Assembly (NCBI GenBank): GCA_052168355.1
Contig: JBQLZQ010000024.1
Coordinates: 12,755 to 76,754 of the forward strand
Reading direction: 5' to 3'
Source: JBQLZQ01 sp052168355
Lineage (GTDB): Bacteria; Pseudomonadota; Alphaproteobacteria; DSM-16000; Inquilinaceae
DNA: 64,000 bases
How positions within the stretch are numbered: position 1 is the first letter of the stretch; every line of letters starts with the position of its first letter. The position numbers were made by a program, and so were the translations under genes. The notes beneath the pieces are model-generated. The model had not been told where the DNA came from and ran no database searches. It saw nothing but the letters and a program-made list of their open reading frames with translations. Shown here piece after piece: positions 7,799 through 18,142 of this stretch.

Positions 7799-8387
7799 CA
7801 ACGCGGGCCCGCAGGCCAGGAAGCGTCCGCGGCGGCGCCCGGACCCGGTGAAAGAACGATCATGCGAACCTGACAATGGTCTCAAAGCTTTTGCAACGAA
7901 GTTATCAACGGTTTCATCGCGCGCCGGTTCCCGCCCCCGGCCCGTCCCCCGCGCCCACCGACGGCCACGGCCGCCGGCCGCGATCAACCGCGCCATTGAC
8001 CTGGCCGCCGCCGCTGGGCATTGTGATGCCATGATCGGCGACAGTGCATGGGCGCTTCCGGCGCGACTTATCCACCCGGCGTCCTGAGAGGCGCCGGGAC
8101 CGACGCGCCCCCGGCGGCCCCGCCCCGCCCCCGGGCCCGCCCACCGCACGGATAGTTTTCGAGCCATGACCCGCCTGTTCCGCCCTTGCCTTTCACGTCC
8201 TTGCCCCGGCGTTCGTCCGCCGCTTTGCGCGCGCAGGGATCGCCGGCGACTTAGGATCGCCCGCCGGGCCTAGCCATCGACGCGGACCCGGCGGCGCCAG
8301 ACCGCCCGCCGACCCGAACCCACATTCGTCCATCGAGGAAACCGGCGCGGCCCCCGTCCCCTGGGGCGCCCGGAGGAGGAACCGTCC
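7799..8387. other. Intergenic region between divergent sensor kinase and leuA
   Basis: 589 bp without a convincing gene. A short frame from the ATG at 8166 encodes Arg/Pro/Cys-rich sequence and no Leu run, so a leucine attenuator leader is not supported. GGAGGAGGAACC just before 8388 is the leuA ribosome-binding site. I see no clear promoter boxes or hairpin terminator. Confidence 0.5.
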
Positions 8388-10085
<1,698 letters not shown>

Positions 10086-10206
10086 CGGCGGGACGCAGGA
10101 CGGCATCGCCAGGGGATCCCGCCTTTGTCGCGCATTTTGTTTTCCCGGCATCTTCGACTAACGTTGAGTGTCAGAGTCGCGATCGCATAACCGGGTGCGC
10201 TGAACA

Positions 10207-11061
10207 ATGGTCGCCTTTCCCATCATCGACAGCCACGTTCATATCTACGATCCCTCCGCGTTGGATTATCCGTGGATGGCCGGCGTTCCGGCCCTGGACC
10301 GCCCCCATCTGATCGCCGACTTCGACGCCGCGACCGCCGGCGTGGCCGTGGACCGCATGATCTTCGTGGAAGTCGACGTGGAGCCGCGGCAGCGCCGCGC
10401 CGAGGTGCGGTGGGTGGCCGGGCAGGCGGAGGCCGACCCCCGGATGGAGGCCATCGTCGCAGCCGCGCCCTTGGAAAAGGGCGCGGCCGTGCGGGAGGAT
10501 CTGGAGGCGATGTCGGCGGAAGGCCGGCTGCGCGGCATCCGCCGGCTGATCCAGGACGAGAAGGATCCCCGTTTCTGCACCACCGCCGCCTTCGTCGAGG
10601 GTGTCAATCTGTTGCCGGAGTTCGGCCTCAGTTTCGACATCTGCGTCCGCCACCATCAGCTTCCTGCGGTGATCACGCTGGTCGAACGGTGCCCCGACGT
10701 GCGGTTCGTGCTGGATCATATCGGCAAGCCGGCGATCCGCGACGGGCTGTTCCAACCCTGGGCGGACCGGATCGACGACCTGGCCGGGATGCCCAATGTC
10801 CATTGCAAGATTTCCGGCGTGGCGACGGAGGCCGATCCGGCCGCCTGGACGCGCGAACAGCTCAAACCCTATCTGGACCATGTGGTCGAGGCCTTCGGGT
10901 TCGATCGGGTCCTGTTCGGCGGCGACTGGCCCGTGTCGACCCTGGCCACCGATTATCGCCGCTGGGTGGAAACGGTGGAATGGGCGGTGTCAGGGTGTTC
11001 GGATGACGAGTTGCGCAAGCTTTTCCGCGAAAACGCCCGCACGTTCTATCGCCTGGCGTGA
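10207..11061 (+). CDS. Amidohydrolase family 2 (TIM-barrel) hydrolase
   Basis: The 284-aa protein begins FPIIDSHVHIYDP, the HxH metal-binding strand of amidohydrolase-2 enzymes, and later has VLDHIGKPAI and VLFGGDWPVS (the Asp of the active site). Family members include lactonases such as L-fucono-1,5-lactonase and decarboxylases. The closest look is to the lactonase-like group, but the substrate is not determinable here. It is cytoplasmic, with no signal peptide. The next gene starts 22 bp downstream, so co-transcription is possible but functionally unclear. Confidence 0.85.
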   Translation: MVAFPIIDSHVHIYDPSALDYPWMAGVPALDRPHLIADFDAATAGVAVDRMIFVEVDVEPRQRRAEVRWVAGQAEADPRMEAIVAAAPLEKGAAVREDLEAMSAEGRLRGIRRLIQDEKDPRFCTTAAFVEGVNLLPEFGLSFDICVRHHQLPAVITLVERCPDVRFVLDHIGKPAIRDGLFQPWADRIDDLAGMPNVHCKISGVATEADPAAWTREQLKPYLDHVVEAFGFDRVLFGGDWPVSTLATDYRRWVETVEWAVSGCSDDELRKLFRENARTFYRLA

Positions 11062-11083
11062 GCGGTCGAGGGCGCGGATCCCG

Positions 11084-11902
11084 ATGGTCAGGACCGTCGT
11101 CCTGGCCGGTCTGATCCTGTCGGCCGCGGCCTGCCGCCAGGCCCCCGAACCGCCGGTCGTCGAATCGCCGGCCCCCGCGCCGGCCGTTCCCGCCGTGGAC
11201 GCGCCCGCCCCCGCGGCCGCGCCGGCGCTGGCCGGCATCCTGGGCGCCGACGACCGGACGACGATCGATTCGCAGGCCTGGCCGTGGGCCGCCATCGGGC
11301 GGGTCAACCTGACCACCGGCGGGTTCTGCACCGGCACCCTGATCGCCCCGGACCGGGCCCTGACGGCCGCCCATTGCCTGTTCGACCGAAGCGAAAACAG
11401 GTGGCTGGATCCCAGCGAGGTGCATTTCGTCGCCGGCTACAGCCGCGATACCTACGTCGCCGAGGCCGCGGTGCGCGATATCGTGGTGCCGCGCCGCTAT
11501 CACCCCTATGACGGGCCACGGGGCGGCAACACCGTGGACAATTGGGCCGTTCTGGTTCTGGAACGGCCCATGGCGGTCCGCCCGATCCCGATCGGGGTGC
11601 CGCGACCGGCCGGCGAGGGGGCCGGGGACCTTCTGACCCAGGCCGGCTACGGCCAGGATTTCGCCCATGTGCTGACGACCCATCGGGGCTGCGCCCTGAT
11701 CGACGCGGACGAACCCGGCGGCCTGCTTCTGCACGGCTGCGACGCGGTGCGGGGCGGTGCCGGATCGCCGCTTCTGGCCCTGGACGCGGACGGGCGGACG
11801 ACCGTGGCGGCCATGCATGTGGCGTTGCGGACGAACGGTCTGCAGCAGGTGGGCATGGCGGTGCCGGCGCGGGCTTTCCTCAACGCCGCCGAGGCGCGGT
11901 GA
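11084..11902 (+). CDS. Trypsin-fold (S1/V8-like) exported protein with Ala in place of the catalytic Ser
   Basis: The 272-aa product has an N-terminal export signal ending LILSAAAC, possibly a lipoprotein site, and a Pro/Ala-rich linker. Then comes a chymotrypsin-type domain with GFCTGTLIAPDRALTAAHC (catalytic His) and NTVDNWAVLVL (catalytic Asp). Where the family has G(D/N)SG(G/S)P, this protein reads RGGAGSPLL: the residue aligned with the nucleophile is Ala226 (GCC at 11759-11761). It should therefore be a non-catalytic or very weak protease unless the motif is shifted. The ATG at 11084 gives the intact signal; the frame is open further upstream inside the previous gene. Its stop overlaps the next start (GTGA). 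Confidence 0.8.
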   Translation: MVRTVVLAGLILSAAACRQAPEPPVVESPAPAPAVPAVDAPAPAAAPALAGILGADDRTTIDSQAWPWAAIGRVNLTTGGFCTGTLIAPDRALTAAHCLFDRSENRWLDPSEVHFVAGYSRDTYVAEAAVRDIVVPRRYHPYDGPRGGNTVDNWAVLVLERPMAVRPIPIGVPRPAGEGAGDLLTQAGYGQDFAHVLTTHRGCALIDADEPGGLLLHGCDAVRGGAGSPLLALDADGRTTVAAMHVALRTNGLQQVGMAVPARAFLNAAEAR

Positions 11903-12621
11903 CCGGGGTGCTGCGGCGACGGCGCCGGGTCATCCCGATCGCTGGCCTGCTGACCGCCGCCGCGGCGCTCGCCGGATGGTCGCCGCCGGCCCGGGCGGCG
12001 GAACCGTGCGCCCCGCCGCGCCCCCCGACCGTGACCGTGGACACCACGTTCGATCCCGTCACCTATCATCTGGACCGGCCGATCGACGAGATCGAGGTTC
12101 TGGCCACGCGCGGCGGTGTCGCGGTGGACGGGCCCGACCGGCACGGTCTGGGGCTGACCACCGGCTTCCTGGGGTCGTCGTTCAGGACCGAGGCCCAGGT
12201 CCGGACGATGGAGAACGGCGATGTGTGCCTGAACCCCGTGCTGATCGATATCGAGGTCGGCTTTCGCGACACCGCGGTCTACGTGGCGCGGGAGCTTGAG
12301 CGGGGCGGGTGCGGTCATCGGATGGTTCTGGCCCACGAGGAACAGCATGTCGCCATCGAACGCGACGTGCTGCGGACCCACGCGCCGCGCGTGGCCGAGG
12401 CGATGCGCCGCGCCCTGGCCGACCTGACCGCGGTGCGCGGCCCGACGGAAAAGGCGGCGTGGGCGGTGCTGCAGGACCGGATCGGCGGCCGCCTGCAGAC
12501 GGCGCTCGACCCGATGAAGGAAGATCTGGCCGCCCGGCACGCCGCGCTCGACACCGGCGACGAATACGCCCGCATCAACCGCGAATGCGCCAGCGAGATG
12601 CGCCGGCTGTTCCCGGGATGA
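11899..12621 (+). CDS. Secreted HExxH (zincin-like) protein, function unknown
   Basis: The 240-aa protein has a signal peptide (VIPIAGLLTAAAALAGW, ending PARAA) and a mature part with VLAHEEQHVAIERDVL. HEEQH fits HExxH, so a metallopeptidase activity is plausible. The layout, with a beta-rich first half and a helical second half, resembles small secreted DUF922-like proteins, but I cannot assign it firmly. The GTG at 11899 overlaps the stop of the trypsin-fold gene, so the two exported proteins are translationally coupled; a GTG at 11908 is an alternative start. Pairing a pseudo-protease with a putative metalloprotease suggests a shared envelope task. Confidence 0.65.
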   Translation: MTGVLRRRRRVIPIAGLLTAAAALAGWSPPARAAEPCAPPRPPTVTVDTTFDPVTYHLDRPIDEIEVLATRGGVAVDGPDRHGLGLTTGFLGSSFRTEAQVRTMENGDVCLNPVLIDIEVGFRDTAVYVARELERGGCGHRMVLAHEEQHVAIERDVLRTHAPRVAEAMRRALADLTAVRGPTEKAAWAVLQDRIGGRLQTALDPMKEDLAARHAALDTGDEYARINRECASEMRRLFPG

Positions 12622-12650
12622 GCGGAAGAGGGAAGGGAGCCGACCTCGAC

Positions 12651-13490
12651 ATGGGACTGACCGCCGGCCAGCGCCGACTCTTCGACCGTGACGGCTTTCT
12701 GATCCTCGACGATTTTGTCGGCAGGGCCGCGTGTGAGCGGCTTCGGCAACGCGCGCTGGAACTGATCGGCGGCTTCGATCCGGACTCCGCGCGGTCGGTG
12801 TTCTCGACCACCCGGCAGACCGATACGACGGACGCCTATTTTCTGGAGTCGGGCGGCGCCGTGCGCTTTTTCTTCGAGGAAGGGGCGTTCGACGAAACGG
12901 GCGCGCTGGTCGGGGACAAGGCGCTGTCGATCAACAAGATCGGTCACGCGCTGCACGACCGCGACCCGGTGTTCGACGCCTTTTCAAGGACGCCGGACCT
13001 GGCCGCCGTGGTTCGCGACCTGGGGGTCGCCGCACCGCTTCTGATCCAGTCCATGTACATCTTCAAGCAGCCGCGAATCGGCGGCGAGGTGTCGTGCCAC
13101 CAGGATGCCACCTTCCTCTATACGGACCCACTCAGCGTCGTCGGGCTGTGGTTCGCGCTGGAAGACGCGACCCGGGACAATGGCTGCCTGTTTGCCTTGC
13201 CGGGCGGCCACCGGTCCGCGCTTCGCCAGCGGTTCCGCCGCGACGGCGACGGCGGCGTGGCCATGGACGTGCTGAACCCGGTCCCCTGGCCGGACGAGGG
13301 CTATGTGCCGCTGGAGGCCAAGGCCGGGTCGCTGGTTCTGCTGCACGGGCTGTTGCCCCATCGCAGCGGCCCGAACCGGTCGGCCGCATCGCGCCATGCC
13401 TATACCCTGCATGTGATCGACGCTACGGCGGCCTATCCGGCCGACAACTGGCTTCAACGTGCCGGGGACGATCCGCCGCGCGGCTTCTGA
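12651..13490 (+). CDS. Phytanoyl-CoA dioxygenase (PhyH) family protein
   Basis: This is a 279-aa Fe(II)/2-oxoglutarate-type oxygenase. It shows FDRDGFLILDDFV at the start, the HxD iron ligands in SCHQDATF, the central GLWFALEDATRDNGCLFALPGGH and the distal His in LLPHRSGPN. The substrate is unknown. An ATG at 12618 overlaps the preceding stop and would add 11 residues; the ATG at 12651, after a purine-rich GGAAGGGAG, begins at the conserved region. The 3' end overlaps the convergent binding-protein gene by 37 bp. Confidence 0.85.
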   Translation: MGLTAGQRRLFDRDGFLILDDFVGRAACERLRQRALELIGGFDPDSARSVFSTTRQTDTTDAYFLESGGAVRFFFEEGAFDETGALVGDKALSINKIGHALHDRDPVFDAFSRTPDLAAVVRDLGVAAPLLIQSMYIFKQPRIGGEVSCHQDATFLYTDPLSVVGLWFALEDATRDNGCLFALPGGHRSALRQRFRRDGDGGVAMDVLNPVPWPDEGYVPLEAKAGSLVLLHGLLPHRSGPNRSAASRHAYTLHVIDATAAYPADNWLQRAGDDPPRGF

Positions 13491-14311
13491 ACCGTTGCGG
13501 CGGGCAGGGTGTGGCGGCGCGTTACCGCCGCCGCGCCGGCCGCCATCTCCCGGATCGGCCGGTAGTCCGCCATGGTCGCCGCCCGGTGCCCGGCGATCAG
13601 CAGGGCGGCGCGCGCGTCGGCGAGGGCCGGGTCTTCCATCGCCGCGGCCAGACCGGCCTTGAGCCGCCCGACCAGATCCGGATGGGCATCGGACCGTGTC
13701 ACATAGGGCAGGGCGGGCGCGGCGTCCGTCCACGCGACGCGGACCAGCCCGGCGACGGCGGCCGGGCGGTGCCGGGCCAGAAGGGCAAGGGTCACGCAAT
13801 CGACGGCCGCGATATCGGCCACCCCCTCGGTCAACGCGGCCAGGCTGGCGGCGTGGCTGCCGGTGACCCTGACCGCGCCGAAAAAGGCGCCGCTGGCGTC
13901 GGCCAGCGGCGACACAAGGGCGGCCAGCGCATTCCATCCCGACTGGGACTCGAACCCGTTGACCGCCGCCACGGCGCCGCGAAAACCGCCAATCGTTCGA
14001 TCCGGCCGATCCGCCCGGGCCACCACGGCGCTGCGATAGAGCGGGCCGTCGCAGCCGGGCGCGGCATGGCACGGCGTCGCCAACGGCGTCAGCCGCCCGG
14101 CGAAGGCATGAGTCAGGGGAAAGCCGCAGGTCTGGCTGAACAGCAGGTCGGGATCGCCCCAATCGTCCTGCGGATCGGGGGAGCGGGTCAAACGGTCGGG
14201 AACCGCATCGACGCCGGCCCGGCGAAATTCGGTCGCCAGCCCCGCCCACCACGCGTCCGTCGCGGCGCGCAGTTCCGGCAGATCGTACATGGGCAGGCTG
14301 GCCAGCGGCAC
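13454..14311 (-). CDS. PhnD-like (phosphate/phosphonate-type) periplasmic-binding-fold protein
   Basis: The 285-aa product starts (GTG 14311, GAGGG 7 bp upstream) with PLASLPMYDLPELRAATDAWW and continues with DLLFSQTCGFPL, VVARADRP, AAVNGFESQSGWNAL and VADIAAVDCVTLALL. These are the hallmarks of the PhnD/SsuA/transferrin-like group. There is no signal peptide and no permease or ATPase nearby, so it probably acts in the cytoplasm or as an orphan binding protein rather than in transport. An ATG at 14290 is an alternative start, but the ASLPMYD stretch before it is typical of the family. It lies 14 bp from the desaturase gene, same strand. Confidence 0.75.
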   Translation of the reverse strand: MPLASLPMYDLPELRAATDAWWAGLATEFRRAGVDAVPDRLTRSPDPQDDWGDPDLLFSQTCGFPLTHAFAGRLTPLATPCHAAPGCDGPLYRSAVVARADRPDRTIGGFRGAVAAVNGFESQSGWNALAALVSPLADASGAFFGAVRVTGSHAASLAALTEGVADIAAVDCVTLALLARHRPAAVAGLVRVAWTDAAPALPYVTRSDAHPDLVGRLKAGLAAAMEDPALADARAALLIAGHRAATMADYRPIREMAAGAAAVTRRHTLPAATVQKPRGGSSPAR

Positions 14312-14325
14312 AGGAGACCCTCTGT

Positions 14326-15315
14326 CTAAGCCGCGCGGCGATCCTGCGTCCGGTCCGGCACGGGCGCGGCCAGGTCGGGGTGGACCGGGTGGGCGATCGG
14401 GCGGAACAGGTGGCGCCGCGCGATCTGACCGTAGCCACGATAGAGCCCGGCGCCGTCGACGGCCAGCATCGCCCCGTTGACCAGGCGGTGAAGCCGCGGC
14501 AGGCGGTACCAGGCCACGCCGGGGCGGGCATGGTGGGCGGTGTGAAGATTGTTGTTGAGAAACAGCAGTCCGAAGATCCCGGCCCGTTCGACCGACGCGG
14601 TCCGGCCGGACGCGCCGTCCACGGCGCGGTGCTCGGCAAAGGACCGCAGAAGGCCAAGCGCGACGGCAGGATAGCAGAGCAGGCCGACATAGATCAGCGG
14701 CGACAGGCCGCACACCGCCACCACCCATGTCATCACCAGGGTCACGCCGATCAGGTGGCGCGTCCACAACGCCCGTCGCCCGGGATGGCCTGACAGGACC
14801 AGCCGCCCCTCGTGGGCCCAGAGCTGTCCGACGATCAGCGCCGGGCCGATGGTCATGCGCCCCGCCAGGGTCTGGTTGGCCAGCCGCAGGGCCCGCCCCA
14901 TCGGCCCCATGCGGGCCCAGGCGGCTTCGGTCACATAGAAGCTTTCGGGATCGCGGTCGGGGCAGGTCAGGCCGCCGTCCCGATGGTGGGCCAGATGCGC
15001 CGCCCGATAGAGCCGATAGGGCAGCCACAGGGAGAGGGGCGGCGCGCCCAGCGCCGCGTTGAGGCTGGCGTTGCGGGTCGGGTGGCCGTGAATGGTCTCG
15101 TGCTGCAGCGAACTGTGCAGCGCCAGCAGGCAGGCCCCCGCCGGCGCCAACAGCCAGAGGGGCAGCGCGGCATGGAACCAGGTGACGGCAGCCCAGCCGC
15201 CATAGACCACGGCGATCACCAGCCAGGTCGGTGCCTCGAACCGCGATCGACGGAGGGTGGCGGAAACGGCGGGGCGGGGGGCGGTGCGCGCTTTTGCGAT
15301 CGATTGACGTGTCAT
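14326..15315 (-). CDS. Membrane fatty acid desaturase
   Basis: The 329-aa integral membrane protein carries three histidine boxes of the di-iron desaturase family: HSSLQHETIHGH, HLAHHRD and NNLHTAHHARPG. Hydrophobic segments (APTWLVIAVVYGGWAAV, LWLLAPAGACLLAL, LIGVTLVMTWVVAVCGL) fit four transmembrane helices. It likely inserts a double bond or hydroxyl group in acyl chains or related lipids; the substrate is unknown. The ATG at 15315 is preferred over an upstream GTG. An XRE regulator is divergently transcribed 138 bp away, and the PhnD-like gene follows directly. Confidence 0.85.
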   Translation of the reverse strand: MTRQSIAKARTAPRPAVSATLRRSRFEAPTWLVIAVVYGGWAAVTWFHAALPLWLLAPAGACLLALHSSLQHETIHGHPTRNASLNAALGAPPLSLWLPYRLYRAAHLAHHRDGGLTCPDRDPESFYVTEAAWARMGPMGRALRLANQTLAGRMTIGPALIVGQLWAHEGRLVLSGHPGRRALWTRHLIGVTLVMTWVVAVCGLSPLIYVGLLCYPAVALGLLRSFAEHRAVDGASGRTASVERAGIFGLLFLNNNLHTAHHARPGVAWYRLPRLHRLVNGAMLAVDGAGLYRGYGQIARRHLFRPIAHPVHPDLAAPVPDRTQDRRAA

Positions 15316-15452
15316 GGACCCAGGGTGACCCGGACGGTACCGGCGTCGCAACGGGCCAATGCGCACAATCCGTGACAATAGGCACGGTATCTCTCATATT
15401 GATGCGAGTTCACCATAGTTTATGCGCTAGCACTTCGAAAAGTTGAGATATC

Positions 15453-16316
15453 ATGGATCGTCGGGATTTCCTGGATCAGTTCCGCGACCGCCTGGCTCAG
15501 GTGATCGCCGAGTCGGGTTTGTCGCGCAGCGCCTTCGCCAGGTCGGTGCGGATGGACCGGTCGACCCTGTCGCAGCTTCTCTCGTCATCGAACGACCGGC
15601 TGCCGCGGGTCGAAACGCTGGCCGCCATCGGCGCCGCCCATCAGGCCAGCATCGACTGGCTGCTGGGCCTCAGCCAGCACGGGCACCTGGGCGCCGACAT
15701 CATGCCGGAGGATTTGAGCGTCGAACGGCACGCCCTGTCGGATGCCGACGAGAGTCTGATCGGCTGGCATACCGAGGCCGTCGGCTACAAGATCCGCTAT
15801 GTCCCGGCGACCCTGCCGGACATCCTCAAAAGCGAGGAGATCATCCGCTTCGAGCTGGACCATTTCGCCGCCAAGCGGCCGGAACAGCTGATCGAGACGG
15901 CGGCGGCCCGGCTGGACTATCAGCGCCGTCCCGAAACCGACATGGAGGCCTGCAACTCGGTCCAGGCGGTCGAAGGCTTCGCCCGCGGGGAAGGCATCTG
16001 GGGCGGGACGGAACGCGCGGTGCGCATGCGCCAGCTGGACCTGATGATCGAGCTGGTGGAGGAGCTGTACCCGACCTTCCGCTGGTTCCTGTACGACGGA
16101 CGCCAGCGCTTTTCGGTTCCGGTCACGGTGTTCGGACCGCTGCGGGCGGTGATCTATGTGGGCCAGATGTACTTCGTGTTCCGGTCGACCGAGCATATCC
16201 GGTCCCTGACCCAGCATTTCGACGACCTGATCCGGGCCGCGATCGTACCGCCGACGGAGGTGCCGGACATGCTGCGCCGGCTGCGGCGGGAGCTGGTATC
16301 GGGCGCGGCGCGATAA
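15453..16316 (+). CDS. XRE-family transcriptional regulator with C-terminal sensing domain
   Basis: The 287-aa regulator has an N-terminal helix-turn-helix: FRDRLAQVIAESGLSRSAFARS, then VRMDRSTLSQLLSS. About 200 residues of a mixed alpha/beta domain follow without a recognised ligand motif (FRWFLYDGRQRFSVPVTVFG). Being divergent from the desaturase, it may control that gene and itself from the shared 138-bp interval; no operator repeat stands out there. It ends 71 bp before the SDR gene. Confidence 0.8.
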   Translation: MDRRDFLDQFRDRLAQVIAESGLSRSAFARSVRMDRSTLSQLLSSSNDRLPRVETLAAIGAAHQASIDWLLGLSQHGHLGADIMPEDLSVERHALSDADESLIGWHTEAVGYKIRYVPATLPDILKSEEIIRFELDHFAAKRPEQLIETAAARLDYQRRPETDMEACNSVQAVEGFARGEGIWGGTERAVRMRQLDLMIELVEELYPTFRWFLYDGRQRFSVPVTVFGPLRAVIYVGQMYFVFRSTEHIRSLTQHFDDLIRAAIVPPTEVPDMLRRLRRELVSGAAR

Positions 16317-16387
16317 CCCGGCCGCCTCCCTGGCCAGGGGCGATCCCGGTCGATTAGGATGCCATCATCAACAGGGGAGGGACGTCC

Positions 16388-17146
16388 ATGCGGCTGCGGG
16401 AGAAGATCGCCATCGTCACCGGCGCGGGATCGGGGTTCGGCGCCGGCATCGCCCGGCGGTTCGCGGACGAGGGCGCGCGCGTGGTGGTCGCCGACCTGGA
16501 TGCCGACGCCGGCCGGCGGGTGACCGGGGAGATCGCGCGGCACCATCCCGACTCGGTCCGCTTCGTACGGGCCGACGTCAGCCGCGACGAGGACGCGGCG
16601 GCCATGATCGCCGATGCGGTGGATGGCTTCGGCGGCCTCGACATCCTGGTCAACAATGCCGGGTTTTCCCATCGCAACAAGCCGATGGAGACCGTGACGG
16701 AGGAGGAGTTCGACCGCGTCTTCGCGGTCAACGTCAAGGCCGTGTTCCTGGCCACGCGCCATGCCCTGCCGCATCTGCGGGCCCGGGGCGGCGGGGTCAT
16801 CCTCAACACCGCCTCGACGGCCGGCCTCCGCCCCCGGCCGGGCCTGACCTGGTACAACAGTTCGAAAGGGGCGGTGATCACCGCCAGCAAGTCGATGGCG
16901 ACGGAGCTGGCGCCCGACCGGATCCGGGTCAACGCCCTGTGCCCGGTGATCGGGGACACCGGCATGACCGCCACCTTCCTGGGCGACGACACGCCCGAGC
17001 GGCGGGCCACGTTCGCCGCGACCATCCCCCTGGGCCGGTTCTCCACGCCCGACGACATGGCGGCGGCCGCCCTCTACCTCGCCTCCGACGAGGCCGCCTT
17101 TATCACCGGCGTGGCGCTCGAGGTGGATGGCGGGCGCTGCGTGTGA
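16388..17146 (+). CDS. Short-chain dehydrogenase/reductase
   Basis: The 252-aa SDR has the cofactor motif TGAGSGFGAGIARRF, NNAG, the catalytic Ser in NTASTAG and the YxxxK pair in WYNSSKGAV. Asp at the end of beta-2 (VVADLD) favours NAD(H). The C-terminal SDEAAFITGVALEVDGG is standard for classical SDRs. Substrate is not predictable. The purine-rich CAACAGGGGAGGGACG precedes the ATG. A bidirectional terminator separates it from the convergent BI-1 gene. Confidence 0.9.
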   Translation: MRLREKIAIVTGAGSGFGAGIARRFADEGARVVVADLDADAGRRVTGEIARHHPDSVRFVRADVSRDEDAAAMIADAVDGFGGLDILVNNAGFSHRNKPMETVTEEEFDRVFAVNVKAVFLATRHALPHLRARGGGVILNTASTAGLRPRPGLTWYNSSKGAVITASKSMATELAPDRIRVNALCPVIGDTGMTATFLGDDTPERRATFAATIPLGRFSTPDDMAAAALYLASDEAAFITGVALEVDGGRCV

Positions 17147-17178
17147 CGCAACCGCCGCCGCTGACGGCATCTCAAAGA

Positions 17179-17211
17179 AAAACCGCCCGGCGGTTGCTGC
17201 CGGGCGGTTTC
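17179..17211. terminator. Bidirectional intrinsic terminator
   Basis: A 12-bp perfect stem, AAACCGCCCGGC paired with GCCGGGCGGTTT around a 7-base loop, sits between the convergent SDR and BI-1 genes. The flanking A-run and T-run let it serve both strands. Confidence 0.85.
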
Positions 17212-17238
17212 TGGAAGGCACCGCGAAGATGTGGGCTG

Positions 17239-17991
17239 CTATTCGCGGTTGCCGAGGAACATCAGCAGGAACTGGAAGAGGTTGAGGAACGAGATGTACA
17301 GCACCAGGGCGCCCCAAACCGCGCTCTTGGTCTGGTCGTCGTTGGTCATCCCGCTGACATACTCTTCCTTCAGCCGCTGCGTGTCGTAGGCGATCAGGCC
17401 CGAGAAGATCAGCACGCCCGCCGCCGAGATGACGAACTGGAGCATGGAGCTGGCCAGGAACATGTTCACCACCACGGCGATGATCAGACCGATCAGGCCC
17501 ATCATCAGGAAGCTGCCCATGCCCGACAGGCTCTTCTTCGTGGTGTAGCCGAACAGGCTGAGCCCCGCGAAGGCGCCGGCCGTGATGAAGAAGGTGCGGA
17601 CCACGCTTTCGCCCGTATAGACCTGCAGCAGCAGCGCCAGGCCGACGCCCTGAAGGGCCACGAAGACCCAATAGAAGGCCTGCATCGCAGGCGCGCTGGC
17701 GCGCCGCATGCTGAACATGGCGATGAACAGCATGGCCAGCGGCGCGAACATGGCGATCATGCCAAGGCCGGTCATGCCGACGACCCGACCCTGCTCGACC
17801 TGATAAAACAGGGAGTTCAGGGCCGGCATGTTGGCGATGCCCCAGGCGACAAGGCCGCTGACGGCCAGACCCGTCGCCATATAGTTGTACACCTGCAGCA
17901 TGTACTGCCGCAGACCAACATCGATCGCCGCCTGATCGATGGTCCGGCCGTGGGAGAGTGTCGCGTACCGGTTGTCGGGTTGAAGCGCCAT
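17239..17991 (-). CDS. Bax inhibitor-1/YccA family membrane protein
   Basis: The 250-aa protein has seven hydrophobic segments after a ~35-residue cytoplasmic start and the family signature FGYTTKKSLSGMGSFLMMGL, ending with SGLIAYDTQRLKEEY and ALVLYISFLNLFQFLL. Family members are inner-membrane proteins; some act as calcium leak channels and YccA modulates FtsH, but the role here is not known. The ATG at 17991 (MALQPDNRY) suits the family; the open frame upstream is not conserved-looking. Confidence 0.9.
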   Translation of the reverse strand: MALQPDNRYATLSHGRTIDQAAIDVGLRQYMLQVYNYMATGLAVSGLVAWGIANMPALNSLFYQVEQGRVVGMTGLGMIAMFAPLAMLFIAMFSMRRASAPAMQAFYWVFVALQGVGLALLLQVYTGESVVRTFFITAGAFAGLSLFGYTTKKSLSGMGSFLMMGLIGLIIAVVVNMFLASSMLQFVISAAGVLIFSGLIAYDTQRLKEEYVSGMTNDDQTKSAVWGALVLYISFLNLFQFLLMFLGNRE

Positions 17992-18142
17992 TGCGTTCCT
18001 CGCTGTCCAAAATGGGCACGCCCCAGAGGCGTTGCTCACCGAGGAACTATATTGGGCCGGGGCCGCGCTGTTCAAGCCGGTACGGGTTCGAATCGTTCCA
18101 AAAAATGACGTTAACCGCTTAATATTACCACTAATTTTTGTG

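Noticed and set aside
7799..8167. N-terminal extension of the sensor kinase to 8167
   Set aside because: Residues would be Arg/Gly/Ala-rich without domain character; the ATG at 7798 starts a plausible protein.
8166..8272. Possible leader peptide before leuA
   Set aside because: The short frame has no run of Leu codons and no competing hairpins with a T-run follow, so attenuation is not supported.
16154..18019. 621-codon minus-strand open frame across the SDR gene
   Set aside because: It runs antisense to SDR and out of frame through BI-1; the translation is low-complexity and has no domain.
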